Positions 15,235 through 24,242 are shown, numbered from the stretch's first letter. The stretch is 26,736 nucleotides of DNA from M55B112 sp964539395 (GCA_964539395.1 CAZIIU010000042.1:1-26736); one strand, 5' to 3'. Translations and numbers: made by a program. The notes: generated from the sequence alone by a model not told the origin.

Positions 15235-17388
15235 TCAACCCAGAGGAAGCCTTACAAAGAACCTGCTCCCCTTACCCTGTTCGCTTTCTACACCAATTGT
15301 ACCATTATTCAACTCTGCCAGCTCCCTGCAAAGCTTTAATCCGAAACCCGAACCCTGTTCGTTATCTGTACCTGCTGTTGATGTAATATACGGACCAGTA
15401 AACAGGTGATCAAGTTCATCCGGATCAATACCAATGCCGTCATCGGCAACTTCCAGTACCACCTCGGCGGCTGCCTGGTCCACCTTTGCTTCAATCCGGA
15501 TGTTCCCTTCACGCTTGGTATACTTAATCGCATTGGCAAGCAGGTTCCTGATAATGAGCCTCACATGATCCTTATCTGCAAAAACCCTGGTTCCCTCATC
15601 TACCCCGATTGTTAGACTGATACCCTTCTCCCTGAGCGATAACACATATAATTCCGCTGTCTCCTCAACGATCTTCGCCAGGTGAAACGCAACAGCCAGA
15701 CTCTTCAGTTCTCCAGTCTGACACCGTCCCCAATAGAGCAGGTTCTCCAAAAGGTTAAGCAGCGACCTGGCACTGTCGGCTGTCAGCTTCAGCATCTCAT
15801 GCTCCTCCTCCCTGCTCAGCCTGCCGCTCAGAATCAGTTCCAAAACCTGACTTGTATATCCCACCGGTCCCTTAATGTCATGTCCGAGGATTGTAATAAA
15901 ACGGTTTCTGATATTGATCTCCCGCTGCATCTCCTGATTTCTATTTTCCAACTCCTCCCTGCTCTGCATTAACTGTTCCGATTTCTCGGTCAGCTCTTTT
16001 GTCCTGACATCCACGATGTTCTCCAGGTTTTGATTCACCCGGAGAATCTCATCCGACAGCCTCTCATTGCGAGCCATCTCCCGGTTGATATGCCTGGAAA
16101 AGACAATAGCATAGACTAACAGGAAAGTAAACATTGTATAATGAGAGATCAATCCGGTCTCCAGCATATCGGCAATAAATAACATATCATTCAAAGCACC
16201 GGCAACAACGATGACGATTCCTAAAGCAAACCACCGGGCATGCAATCGTCCCCGGCGCCATGCCTGTATAATCGTATACAATACAACCACTCCGGCAAAA
16301 ACTACAAACCACATGTAATAGGAAAACAGCGAAGTAAAAAGGCTGATTGGCGCCACGACAACGAAAACGATCATCAGAACAGACAGCCAGATTATGATTC
16401 TGAACAGCAGCCCGGGGAAATCATTCGGAAAAATAAATCGCACCATTAACACAAACAGCGGCACCAGCAGGTCAAATGAAAGATATTCAAGCCTGAGCCT
16501 GCTGCTACCTGTGAGCCATCCAAAAATCTCGAGTCCGGTGTCGCTCAGTACAAAAATCCTTATCACCATAACTAAGCAGATCAGTGAGAAGAAGAGCTTG
16601 TAAAAATCCGAGCGTCCCTGGAAAAGTGCCATAAAATATATCCCTATGATAAGAAAAGCACCCATGAGGAAATAATCCCTTAACTGCCGATCCACCCGTG
16701 CTGATAACATTTGAACAGGAGTGCCCATCTCAACCTTTCCCATCATGCCACCAGAACGGTGCTCAAAATTGGATACATGCACAACGAGGTCAACTACTGA
16801 GTCCTGCACATTTGTCATGATTAATTTGGGGGCATACCCGAAGACCGACTGATAGCGGTTTGTTCCCGGCAGACCGTTGAAACCCAGGTGCCTTCCGTTC
16901 AGATAGTATCCTGATGCCGAGAACACTTCCGAGAAACGAAATGCAATGCTTCCTGTATTTGGCGGAAGCAGGATCTTCAGGTTATAACTTCCAAAACCTC
17001 TGGATGAGATCCCGGGCACAAGATCCTCCAGCTGAGCCCATGCCGCTGGAACCGGAACGTACACACCGGTTGTATCCAGGTGTTTAACCGGATCAATCAT
17101 CCTGTTAAGAAAAAAGAGCCATTCACCATGAAGCTTCACAATTCCCTGCTTCTCAAAATCATACCCTCGCAGATCAAGCAAGCCCCTGTCAGCTACGGGA
17201 CGGTCATCTGAGGATCCTGAACCTGCAGGTATTATCATTGAATGTGTCAACAACGAAGGCGCTGCTACTGAAGGTATAGCTGAACCTTGCAAAGCCGCTA
17301 CAGCCTGGCCGGCAGCTCTACCCTGGAGCGATCCCGCGAAAAGCAGGGCCAAAATGACCCTATTTAGAAAAAAATGCATTTGAACCAA
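15235..17388 (-). CDS. 7TMR-DISM sensor histidine kinase
   Basis: This 717-residue membrane sensor kinase has a signal peptide (about 1-28). An extracytoplasmic jelly-roll sensor of the 7TMR-DISMED2 type (about 75-215; SIAFRFSEVFSASGYYLNGRHLGFNG) is thought to bind carbohydrate-like ligands. Seven membrane helices (about 235-440) and a coiled coil (about 450-495) follow. HisKA has the phospho-acceptor His503 in ITILGHDIKGPVGY. The ATPase domain has an intact N box (RNLLANAIKYTKREG), G1 (DDGIGID) and G2 (GSGFGLKL). There is no receiver domain and no adjacent response regulator, so it is an orphan. All key kinase residues are present. Confidence 0.93.
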   Translation of the reverse strand: MVQMHFFLNRVILALLFAGSLQGRAAGQAVAALQGSAIPSVAAPSLLTHSMIIPAGSGSSDDRPVADRGLLDLRGYDFEKQGIVKLHGEWLFFLNRMIDPVKHLDTTGVYVPVPAAWAQLEDLVPGISSRGFGSYNLKILLPPNTGSIAFRFSEVFSASGYYLNGRHLGFNGLPGTNRYQSVFGYAPKLIMTNVQDSVVDLVVHVSNFEHRSGGMMGKVEMGTPVQMLSARVDRQLRDYFLMGAFLIIGIYFMALFQGRSDFYKLFFSLICLVMVIRIFVLSDTGLEIFGWLTGSSRLRLEYLSFDLLVPLFVLMVRFIFPNDFPGLLFRIIIWLSVLMIVFVVVAPISLFTSLFSYYMWFVVFAGVVVLYTIIQAWRRGRLHARWFALGIVIVVAGALNDMLFIADMLETGLISHYTMFTFLLVYAIVFSRHINREMARNERLSDEILRVNQNLENIVDVRTKELTEKSEQLMQSREELENRNQEMQREINIRNRFITILGHDIKGPVGYTSQVLELILSGRLSREEEHEMLKLTADSARSLLNLLENLLYWGRCQTGELKSLAVAFHLAKIVEETAELYVLSLREKGISLTIGVDEGTRVFADKDHVRLIIRNLLANAIKYTKREGNIRIEAKVDQAAAEVVLEVADDGIGIDPDELDHLFTGPYITSTAGTDNEQGSGFGLKLCRELAELNNGTIGVESEQGKGSRFFVRLPLG

Positions 17389-17485
17389 TCCATTGAAATA
17401 CGAAACTAATCATTTTTATTATTATGTTCGATCAATTCTCTGTCAAATCTCATCAACCCTTTTCTTTTGGCAATGACCGGTTAAC

Positions 17486-18430
17486 TCACTGCCTCCTCCT
17501 GCCGTTTAATGCAACGAGCTGGTTGTGCCGGCTGATCACGATCAGGGCGATCCCTGTTATTACCATTCCGGTTATCGACAACGGATCGGGCGATTCGTCC
17601 GGTAGAATTGCCCACGCCAGCAGTGCCCCGGACACCGGGATTAGAAACTTCCATAAATTAAGGTCCGACACCACCACCCCTGGTCGCTTTAAAAGGATCG
17701 TCCAGAGCGAGATCGCCACGGCGGATAGCACGCTCAGCCAGCCAAGCGAGAGATAATAGGGGAGCGGCTTGGGCGAAAGGTCGAGCCCTTCCAGAGGGAT
17801 CGAAAAAAGAAACAGCATCAATCCTCCAAAAATCATCGAAGCAGAACTCAGGACAAGAGGCGGGATGCTCCTCTTCTCCAGCGCGATAATCACATTGGTG
17901 AAACCCGAAACGATATTATTGCCGAGCAGTATGAGGATGCCAATGAGTCTCAGCGCCCCTTCAGCATCACTGTTTCGTCCGACACTCACCAGCACGATTC
18001 CTGAAAAACCAAACAGGATGATCCCTGTCTTTTTGATCCCCAGCCGGTCACCCGGCATAAAGAAATGGGCCACGATAGCAATGAACAGAGGTCCGGATCC
18101 GATCACGATCGCTCCTACCGATCCGGGCACCATGCTGATACCGGTATAAAAAAGCGCATACTGAAGAAAGGTCTGCAACATCCCGAGGAACAGGATGAAC
18201 AAGATATTCTCCCGCAGCAGCTGCATGAAAGCGGGGTTGAAATAGATCGCTACAGGCAGTACCAGCAATCCGGAGATAAAAAACCGGATACCCGCGAATT
18301 GCAGCGGTGTTGTATACGGGAGTCCCAACTTGATCCCGACAAAGGCCGATGACCAGAGCAGGCAGGTCAGGATCGCCTGCAGTGTGACCTTCAGTTTCGA
18401 TACCGGTTTCCCCATCGCACTTTTAATCAA
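17486..18430 (-). CDS. EamA/DMT-family transporter
   Basis: This 314-residue inner-membrane protein has about ten hydrophobic helices arranged as two EamA repeats. It begins MIKSAMGKPVSKLKVTLQAILTCLLWSSAFVGIKLGLPYTTPLQFAGIRFFISGLLVLP, the typical first EamA helices. The second repeat includes NIVSGFTNVIIALEKRSIPPLVLSSASMIFGG. A start at the second Met (18415) is possible. The family exports amino acids, purines or other metabolites; the substrate is unknown. It lies downstream of the nucleotidyltransferase gene on the same strand. Confidence 0.9.
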   Translation of the reverse strand: MIKSAMGKPVSKLKVTLQAILTCLLWSSAFVGIKLGLPYTTPLQFAGIRFFISGLLVLPVAIYFNPAFMQLLRENILFILFLGMLQTFLQYALFYTGISMVPGSVGAIVIGSGPLFIAIVAHFFMPGDRLGIKKTGIILFGFSGIVLVSVGRNSDAEGALRLIGILILLGNNIVSGFTNVIIALEKRSIPPLVLSSASMIFGGLMLFLFSIPLEGLDLSPKPLPYYLSLGWLSVLSAVAISLWTILLKRPGVVVSDLNLWKFLIPVSGALLAWAILPDESPDPLSITGMVITGIALIVISRHNQLVALNGRRRQ

Positions 18431-18439
18431 ATATCCTGG

Positions 18440-18625
18440 CTAACTGGCTTTCACCCTGTAATCGCCACCCTTAACAACCGGCCGGAGAAAATATCCGAAC
18501 TGCATCGATTTCGCCGGGATGCAGTATATTCTTATGGGTATTCGTCCCCCATGGATTATCTGTAATCTGGTGGTTAATGAATCCGTTCTGTATGCCATTA
18601 CCAGGTCTGTGAATAGCTGCTCCAT
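18440..18625 (-). CDS. Possible small protein, 61 residues, between two operon genes
   Basis: Not recognised. The frame starts with ATG 4 bp after the nucleotidyltransferase stop and ends 9 bp before the EamA start, so it fits neatly as a middle gene of a tight operon. The sequence (MEQLFTDLVMAYRTDSLTTRL...) has no signal peptide and is fairly basic. Against it, there is no family resemblance, and an 8-bp hairpin (ACTGCATC 18499-18506 with GATGCAGT 18518-18525) lies within it. It may simply be untranslated spacer. Confidence 0.25.
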   Translation of the reverse strand: MEQLFTDLVMAYRTDSLTTRLQIIHGGRIPIRIYCIPAKSMQFGYFLRPVVKGGDYRVKAS

Positions 18626-18629
18626 GATA

Positions 18630-19529
18630 CTATTGCCAAAGTGGAGCAGGGTAAATCCCTTTGTTTACAAGCTGTTCTATCATGTTAAGTACATGCGGAC
18701 GATCCTCCTGGTAGGTAACACCGAACCACGATTCTGGCGTACTGAGCACCCTGAATGTGGCATTTCCTTTTCTGATCAGCTGATCGGCGACATAGGGGAT
18801 GAAAAATTCCGCCTTCTCGCTGTTAATGTTTTCCTGGATGTAATCGCGGAACAGTTTCTCAAGGTGGCCAAAGATATCCGGTGTAAAACCGAAGAAGTTC
18901 ATAGAGACCTTTGCAGACGGTGCAAGATCATGCATACTGCCAGTTTCATCCTCATAAAAGATTCTCCCGTTATCGCTGAATACTTTTGTCCGTTCAACAA
19001 TTCTAGTAAGGTGACCGGTTTCATCAGTCTCGCATATCCCCCTGGCAACTGAACCATGTTCCGATACTGTTTTCGAAAGGGTATAACCCAGCGCACTGTA
19101 TTCACCTGGTTTGCTGTTCAACACGAAATCGTGCATAATACGGTATGACTCCCTTCCATAGAAATCATCTGCATTGATCACTGCAAATGGTTCCCTTATT
19201 GTATCCTTCGCCATAAGTACAGCATGTGCCGTTCCCCACGGCTTCACACGGGTTTCAGGAACAGTAAACCCGTCGGGTACGTTTTTCACGTCCTGTATCA
19301 CATATTCCACCTGAAGATCGGATGGAAAGCGCCTGATATAGCTCTCATTGAACTCCTTTTCCATCCGCGGGGAAATGACAAACACCACCCTGCCGAAACC
19401 GGCTTTCAGGGCATCGTAAATGGAATAATCGGTAATTGTCTCTCCGTGCGGACCAAACTCATCGGTCTGCTTCTGCCCACCATACCGACTTCCTAAACCG
19501 GCGGCGAGGATTAAAAGTGTTGGTTTCAT
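18630..19529 (-). CDS. Sugar-phosphate nucleotidyltransferase
   Basis: This 299-residue cytoplasmic enzyme would make an NDP-sugar from an NTP and a sugar 1-phosphate. It opens with the nucleotide-binding signature LAAGLGSRYGGQKQTDEFGPHGETITDYSIYDAL and has the metal-binding Asp motif in FAVINADDFYGRES, both typical of the NTP_transferase fold. No left-handed beta-helix acyltransferase domain follows. The sugar and nucleotide cannot be told. It heads a minus-strand group with the EamA gene and is divergent from the Gfo/Idh/MocA gene across a 274-bp AT-rich spacer. Confidence 0.88.
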   Translation of the reverse strand: MKPTLLILAAGLGSRYGGQKQTDEFGPHGETITDYSIYDALKAGFGRVVFVISPRMEKEFNESYIRRFPSDLQVEYVIQDVKNVPDGFTVPETRVKPWGTAHAVLMAKDTIREPFAVINADDFYGRESYRIMHDFVLNSKPGEYSALGYTLSKTVSEHGSVARGICETDETGHLTRIVERTKVFSDNGRIFYEDETGSMHDLAPSAKVSMNFFGFTPDIFGHLEKLFRDYIQENINSEKAEFFIPYVADQLIRKGNATFRVLSTPESWFGVTYQEDRPHVLNMIEQLVNKGIYPAPLWQ

Positions 19530-19803
19530 TAATTAACATTTTTATTTGCAAAGTGCTTTGAGCTGATACTAAAACCGGCATCCTGCACCCGTATTTGATT
19601 TTCAATACAAATGTAAATATTAATGGAGAGGATTTACAGAAATAAGAACCATTTACATTGACAAGCTTTCTTTTATATTGAATGAACAGTCCTGATTCCC
19701 TTCATCATGTCGAAATATTTTATAATTTTACCATCTACCGGGTATGTAATTACACATATACTCTCACCATTATTACAGGAATACTTCATAAAAAAAACAT
19801 ATT

Positions 19804-21207
19804 ATGAGCAACCAGACTTTTAACAGGCGCCAGTTCCTTGCAACAACAGGCATTGCCACCGGAGCGCTTCTTGCTGCGCCTGCAAACAATTTTACGGGTG
19901 GCAAACGCCGCCTGGCCCTTGTTGGAACAGGCATTCGTGGCAACTCATTTTGGGGGAAGAGCATTATTGAAAACTATCCGGATCTAGTGGAGTTTGTCGG
20001 ACTATGTGATATCAATCCGGGCAGGCTGGCCTACGCGAGATCATATATCGGTGTGAAATGTCCCATCTTCACCGATTTTGATGAGATGATGGCCACTACC
20101 AAACCCGACCTATTGATGGTTACAACGGTCGACTCAACCCATAATGAGTTTATCGTTAAAGGACTGAAAATGGGAGTAGACGTGCTTACCGAGAAGCCGT
20201 TAACCACCGATGAGAAAAAATGCCAGGGGATCCTCGATGCCGAACGGCAGACAGGTCGGAAAGTGATCGTCGGATTCAACTACAGGTGGACGCCCCACTT
20301 CACCAAGCTGAAGGAACTGCTCGCTACGGAACGGGTGGGAAAACTGACATCGATCGACTTCCACTGGTACCTTAATACTTATCACGGTGCCTCCTATTTC
20401 AGAAGGTGGCACGGATTACGCGATAAAGGAGGCACACTGCTGGTACACAAAGGGACGCACCATTTTGACCTGCTGAACTGGTTTATCGATAGTGACCCGG
20501 TTGAGGTAATTGCCCATGGTGAACTTGAACACTACGGTCATAATAACCCGTTCAGATCGGATAAATGCAGGGGTTGTCCACATACCGGAAAATGTAAATT
20601 CTTCTGGGATATCACTAAATGTGAGACAGATATGAGGTTGTATGTCGATCATGAACATCACGACGGGTACATCCGCGACCGCTGTCTCTGGCACAACGGT
20701 ATCGACATCTACGACAAAATGGCGGTACAGATTAAATATGCCAATGATGTGCAGGTAAGCTATTCACTTACAACCTACTCGCCTTATGAGGGTTGGCGAA
20801 TTGCGTTTAATGGCTACGACGGAAGGATCGATTCCTGGCAGGGAATCCCATGGAGAAAGCAGGAGAAGGTGAACCAGGAGGAACTGCATGCACTGGAGAT
20901 GTCACAAAAAGTGGACAAGAACACCTTTGATGATTATGAAGAGATTATGGTGATGGACAACTTTGGCGACTATGAACTGGTCAAAGTTCACGGTACCGCG
21001 GGTGGTCATGGTGGCGGCGACAGGCGTCTGCAGGACAGTATTTTCAAATACAGGAACGCTTCAGATCCATACAAGCACAAGGCCGGATCGCGGGACGGTG
21101 CCATGTCGGTTCTGATCGGTATTGCGGCGCGGAAGAGCATCGAAGAGAATCGTATTGTACGTATTGAAGAGCTCACTGACCTGAAACCACAGGTTAAACG
21201 GGTCTGA
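19804..21207 (+). CDS. Tat-exported Gfo/Idh/MocA-family oxidoreductase with a four-cysteine cluster
   Basis: This 467-residue NAD(P)-dependent oxidoreductase has a twin-arginine signal (FNRRQFLATTGIATGALLAAP), implying folded export with bound cofactor. The Rossmann motif GTGIRGNSFWG and the family EKP motif (Glu130-Lys131-Pro132 in VLTEKPLTT) are present. A substrate-domain helix carries HKGTHHFDLLNWF. An insertion holds Cys255, Cys258, Cys264 and Cys273 (KCRGCPHTGKC...KC), spaced C-X2-C-X5-C-X8-C, which could bind zinc or an iron-sulfur cluster. Exported relatives often act on sugars or glycosides. The substrate is unknown. Confidence 0.92.
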   Translation: MSNQTFNRRQFLATTGIATGALLAAPANNFTGGKRRLALVGTGIRGNSFWGKSIIENYPDLVEFVGLCDINPGRLAYARSYIGVKCPIFTDFDEMMATTKPDLLMVTTVDSTHNEFIVKGLKMGVDVLTEKPLTTDEKKCQGILDAERQTGRKVIVGFNYRWTPHFTKLKELLATERVGKLTSIDFHWYLNTYHGASYFRRWHGLRDKGGTLLVHKGTHHFDLLNWFIDSDPVEVIAHGELEHYGHNNPFRSDKCRGCPHTGKCKFFWDITKCETDMRLYVDHEHHDGYIRDRCLWHNGIDIYDKMAVQIKYANDVQVSYSLTTYSPYEGWRIAFNGYDGRIDSWQGIPWRKQEKVNQEELHALEMSQKVDKNTFDDYEEIMVMDNFGDYELVKVHGTAGGHGGGDRRLQDSIFKYRNASDPYKHKAGSRDGAMSVLIGIAARKSIEENRIVRIEELTDLKPQVKRV

Positions 21208-21269
21208 CGGACGTTCTGTAAAAACCGCGCTGAAAGCGGGGATTTCAGGATGAAAGCCTCTATTATAAG

Positions 21270-21300
21270 AAAAAAAGCCCGGACCTCCTGGCATCCGGGC
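21270..21300 (-). terminator. Intrinsic terminator for the integrase gene
   Basis: Read on the minus strand, GCCCGGA and TCCGGGC form a perfect 7-bp GC-rich stem (arms 21277-21283 and 21294-21300, 10-nt loop). A T-run follows it (the A-run at 21270-21276 on the plus strand). It sits about 70 bp past the integrase stop. On the plus strand no T-run follows, so it should mainly serve the minus strand. Confidence 0.8.
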
Positions 21301-21304
21301 AGAT

Positions 21305-21363
21305 CACCTGTCAGTTTTGCAGCAAATTCTAACCCTTAAAGATTCAGGAGTAAAAGACAGGTG
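21305..21363. repeat. 8-bp inverted repeat next to the integrase gene
   Basis: CACCTGTC (21305-21312) and GACAGGTG (21356-21363) are perfect inverted copies 43 bp apart, between the terminator and the integrase stop codon. They could be recombinase arm sites or a relic of an attachment region, or chance. No matching direct repeat was seen elsewhere in the window. Confidence 0.35.
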
Positions 21364-21368
21364 TTGCT

Positions 21369-22601
21369 TCACTGAGAATGTGACAAGTCATTGAATTTCT
21401 TAATTTGTGTAGCGGCAAGCTGTTGTCGAATCAACTTGATCCGCCGGTCGTTTTTAATACCCGTAAAAGCAGCGATTACCTCCACCGGGATCTCAAGCCG
21501 GAGTGCATGCAAAATAAAAGTCTGGGCGGCACTACCAGCGGTAAGCACTTCCCAAAGTGGCTTCATACCCCTGTCGGGCGGCGTTGCGATCTCCCGTTTC
21601 AAATGGAGTTCCCTGGCAATGAACCTGATATACTTGTTCACAGTTACCATGCTTACTTGCGGCAGTGCGGCATTGTTGCGGTAGTAGCGGTTGCTGTATT
21701 TCTCAAGGATTTCAATGGCAGGTCTGTTCAACGGGACCTCCCTGCTTTTCTTCGATTCACTGTTTCTGACCTGCAAAGTATTTTTACCAACATCATCTTT
21801 TCTGAGATTCCTGAGTTCACCGAAACGCAGTCCGGTAAAACACATCAGGCAAAAATAATCCCTGGACCGATCCATCCATGGGTTCACTGTTTCGTAATCT
21901 GCAAAACGCATCAGCTCTTTCCATTCGAGGCAGACTGGCGGCTCACGGTTAGTTTCAGGATTTTCCTTTTCCAACATCCGATAAAAGCTGCGGTAGTCGT
22001 TGTAGATGTTGTATCCCTGCCTTGTGGCCCAGTTAAGAAACCATGTCAGTGTGTTCACCATCTTCCTGATTGTAGTTGATGACATCCCTTTCTGTTCCTG
22101 GTACCTGAGGAAACTATCAAAGAACTGTTGGTTGATTGTATTAAACTGAAGCTGGTACGATGCCTCCTTTTCAAACGTCCTTAGCTGGTTGTAAAAGGTC
22201 TTCACCTTCCTGTAGGTACTACTGCTCCAGCGACTTATGCCTTCCTCCATAAACATGAACATTACGTCAAAGAACCCTCCGGAAAACCGGGGCCTCAACC
22301 GCTCAAACTCCTTTCTAAACTCCTCCGCCCCGGGATTCTCAGACAGGCTAGCCAGCGACATCCAGACTGTGCCGGCTGTGTACGCCAAAGTTTCGAGCCA
22401 GCGATTGATCAAAGCCGCTTCCGGATGTGTCATCTGCACCTGTTGCTGTTTGTGATCCCACCACTTCAGATCAACATGTTTACCCGTTGAGATCAATACC
22501 CGTTTACCCTTGAAGGCGACCGTCATGAAAATCGGCCTTCGCCTGGTCAGCAATACTCCATCATCACCCTTTCTCTTCTCAATATAGAATCTGACTCTCA
22601 T
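21369..22601 (-). CDS. Tyrosine recombinase/integrase-like protein, catalytic residues lost
   Basis: This 410-residue protein has the full Bacteroidota integrase layout: an arm-type N-terminus (RRRPIFMTVAFKGKRVLISTGKHVDLKWWD), a SAM-like core-binding domain (about 105-200) and a catalytic-type domain. Arg I is kept (Arg259 in TGLRFGEL), as is a lysine (SKKSREVPL, around 285). A gapless alignment to the usual HTxRRTF...TGH...Y pattern puts Gly356 at the catalytic His, Ala359 at Arg II, Ile382 at the His after TG, and Ile391 at the nucleophilic Tyr. The frame is intact, so loss of activity seems selected or old rather than random decay. It may act as a DNA-binding protein. It is a lone gene, divergent from mnmD. 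Confidence 0.88.
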   Translation of the reverse strand: MRVRFYIEKRKGDDGVLLTRRRPIFMTVAFKGKRVLISTGKHVDLKWWDHKQQQVQMTHPEAALINRWLETLAYTAGTVWMSLASLSENPGAEEFRKEFERLRPRFSGGFFDVMFMFMEEGISRWSSSTYRKVKTFYNQLRTFEKEASYQLQFNTINQQFFDSFLRYQEQKGMSSTTIRKMVNTLTWFLNWATRQGYNIYNDYRSFYRMLEKENPETNREPPVCLEWKELMRFADYETVNPWMDRSRDYFCLMCFTGLRFGELRNLRKDDVGKNTLQVRNSESKKSREVPLNRPAIEILEKYSNRYYRNNAALPQVSMVTVNKYIRFIARELHLKREIATPPDRGMKPLWEVLTAGSAAQTFILHALRLEIPVEVIAAFTGIKNDRRIKLIRQQLAATQIKKFNDLSHSQ

Positions 22602-22756
22602 ATTAGCTCATACGAATTTACACTATAAATTTAAATCTATTATTTTAGTTATTAACAATCTTTATACTGTAAATAACTCCCATATATATATTATGTTTTA
22701 CTTACAATACTGCAATTATCGTGGTACCCTTCAGCAAAAAGCTCTAATTTTAGCAG

Positions 22757-23434
22757 ATGGAAAGAAAGCTGAAAGTGACTGGGGACGGTTCGCACACGAT
22801 CTATGTTCCGGAACTGAATGAACATTACCATTCCGTGCAGGGAGCAGTCGCCGAATCGGAACATATATATATTAGTTCGGGGTTTGCATATTCGGACAGG
22901 AATCCTGTAAAGGTACTTGAGTTTGGCATGGGAACAGGGTTGAACGTATTGCTTACTGCACAGCAGGCTGCTGCAACGGGTCGCATGGTTTACTATCATG
23001 CCATCGAAAAATACCCTTTATCCGATAAAGAGCTCGATCAGCTGAATTTTTCAGCGTTGGAACCTGCAGTTTTTAAGCAAATCCATGAAGCAGAATGGGG
23101 TTCCCTGGTTCAGATCACGGAAACATTCTTCCTGTTCAAGGAGCAGGCAGATTTCAGGAAGTCAAAACCAGTTGGCCCCTTCGATGTGATCTTTCTTGAT
23201 GCATTCGGACCTGAGGTTCAGCCGGCACTTTGGAGCTATGAAATGTTTAAAAGAGCGTTTGAACTGGCTGCACCTGGAGCGGTGCTGACGACTTACTCTT
23301 CGAAGGGACAGGTAAGAAGGAACATGAGAGAAGCTGGCTTCAGGGTTGAGAAATTGCCGGGACCAAAGGGCAAGCGGGAAATTGTCCGGGCTACCAGGCC
23401 ATTCACACAGAATTTAAACTCAGGTCCGAATTAA
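22757..23434 (+). CDS. mnmD: tRNA (5-methylaminomethyl-2-thiouridine34) methyltransferase MnmD
   Basis: This 225-residue SAM-dependent enzyme should perform the last methylation making mnm5(s2)U at the tRNA wobble position. It opens with the family signature (DGSHTIYVPELNEHYHSVQGAVAESEHIYI), has the SAM site VLEFGMGTGLNVLL and the conserved DAFGPEVQPALWSYEMFKRAF, and ends with a Lys/Arg-rich strand (RVEKLPGPKGKREI). It is the standalone form without the FAD oxidase half found in E. coli MnmC. It is divergent from the integrase-like gene. Confidence 0.93.
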   Translation: MERKLKVTGDGSHTIYVPELNEHYHSVQGAVAESEHIYISSGFAYSDRNPVKVLEFGMGTGLNVLLTAQQAAATGRMVYYHAIEKYPLSDKELDQLNFSALEPAVFKQIHEAEWGSLVQITETFFLFKEQADFRKSKPVGPFDVIFLDAFGPEVQPALWSYEMFKRAFELAAPGAVLTTYSSKGQVRRNMREAGFRVEKLPGPKGKREIVRATRPFTQNLNSGPN

Positions 23435-23479
23435 TTTTTCATGTGGGTCAGCCGCATGTATCATTTACTCAAATTTTCT

Positions 23480-23487
23480 TAACTTCG
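23480..23487 (+). promoter_or_regulatory. Possible -7 promoter element for the FKBP gene
   Basis: TAACTTCG matches TAnnTTTG at seven of eight positions and lies 31 bp before the start codon, giving a plausible 25-30 nt leader. No convincing -33 TTTG is seen. Confidence 0.3.
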
Positions 23488-23518
23488 CAGCCTGATTCAC
23501 TCATCTTAAAACAATATT

Positions 23519-24226
23519 ATGAATAAAAAAGCAATCACAATCCTGATCCTTGTAATCGTCGCATTTGGAGCCGGTTATTATCTGAACAGCCTCACCGGGG
23601 GTGAAGAGATCAGGTCAGAAGAACAGGTAAATCTTCAGAACAACTGGGATTCACTCAGCTATTTTCTTGGTCTGTCGATAGGTTACCAGACAGCGGATCA
23701 TTTTGGTCAGATTGATCCGGTATTGGTGGGCTCCGGAATCAATACGGTATTACACGACTCTTCCTCTTTTGATGCCCGGACGGTCGAAACGTTGCAGATG
23801 CAACTGATCCAGGGGATTATGAGCCAGAAATCACAGATTGGTGTTGAGTTCCTTGAAAAGAACAAACTTCGTGAAGGTGTTTTCACTACTGAATCCGGAC
23901 TTCAGTATGAGCCTATAAAGGAGGGCGACGGACCGATGCCGACCGAGTCTTCCAGAGTAACTGTTCATTACCATGGAACTTTAGTTGACGGAACGGTATT
24001 CGACAGCAGTATTGATCGCGGGGAACCGGCAACATTCGGACTTAACCAGGTGATCGCGGGCTGGACCGAAGGACTGCAGCTGATGAGTGTCGGGTCGAAA
24101 TACAAGTTCTATATTCCAGCCAATCTTGCCTATGGTGAGCGGCCGCCTTCCCCGGCGATCCCACCGAATTCGGTATTGATTTTCGAGGTTGAGCTTCTTT
24201 CTATTGACGAAACCACAGAAGAATAG
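23519..24226 (+). CDS. FKBP-type peptidyl-prolyl cis-trans isomerase, membrane-anchored
   Basis: This 235-residue folding helper probably acts in the periplasm. An N-terminal hydrophobic anchor (AITILILVIVAFGAGYYLN) precedes an FkpA/Mip-like dimerisation segment (DSLSYFLGLSIGYQTADHF, about 45-120). The FKBP domain covers about 125-230 (VTVHYHGTLVDGTVFDSSIDRG, FGLNQVIAGWTEGLQLMSVGSKYKFYIPANLAYG, PNSVLIFEVELLSI), and all usual active-site aromatic residues appear present. A strong terminator follows the gene. Confidence 0.95.
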   Translation: MNKKAITILILVIVAFGAGYYLNSLTGGEEIRSEEQVNLQNNWDSLSYFLGLSIGYQTADHFGQIDPVLVGSGINTVLHDSSSFDARTVETLQMQLIQGIMSQKSQIGVEFLEKNKLREGVFTTESGLQYEPIKEGDGPMPTESSRVTVHYHGTLVDGTVFDSSIDRGEPATFGLNQVIAGWTEGLQLMSVGSKYKFYIPANLAYGERPPSPAIPPNSVLIFEVELLSIDETTEE

Positions 24227-24242
24227 TTTATTGATTCAATCT

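Noticed and set aside
15075..15386. 103-codon frame across the 19-bp array
   Set aside because: The 19-bp period is out of phase with codons, and the frame runs antisense into the sensor kinase gene.
19681..19807. 41-codon frame ending in an ATGA overlap with the oxidoreductase start
   Set aside because: The peptide is low in information, lies in an AT-rich promoter region and has no family; the overlap is probably chance.
21369..23434. Integrated mobile element led by the integrase-like gene
   Set aside because: No cargo, excision or conjugation genes, tRNA target or flanking direct repeats were seen; the neighbours are ordinary chromosomal genes.
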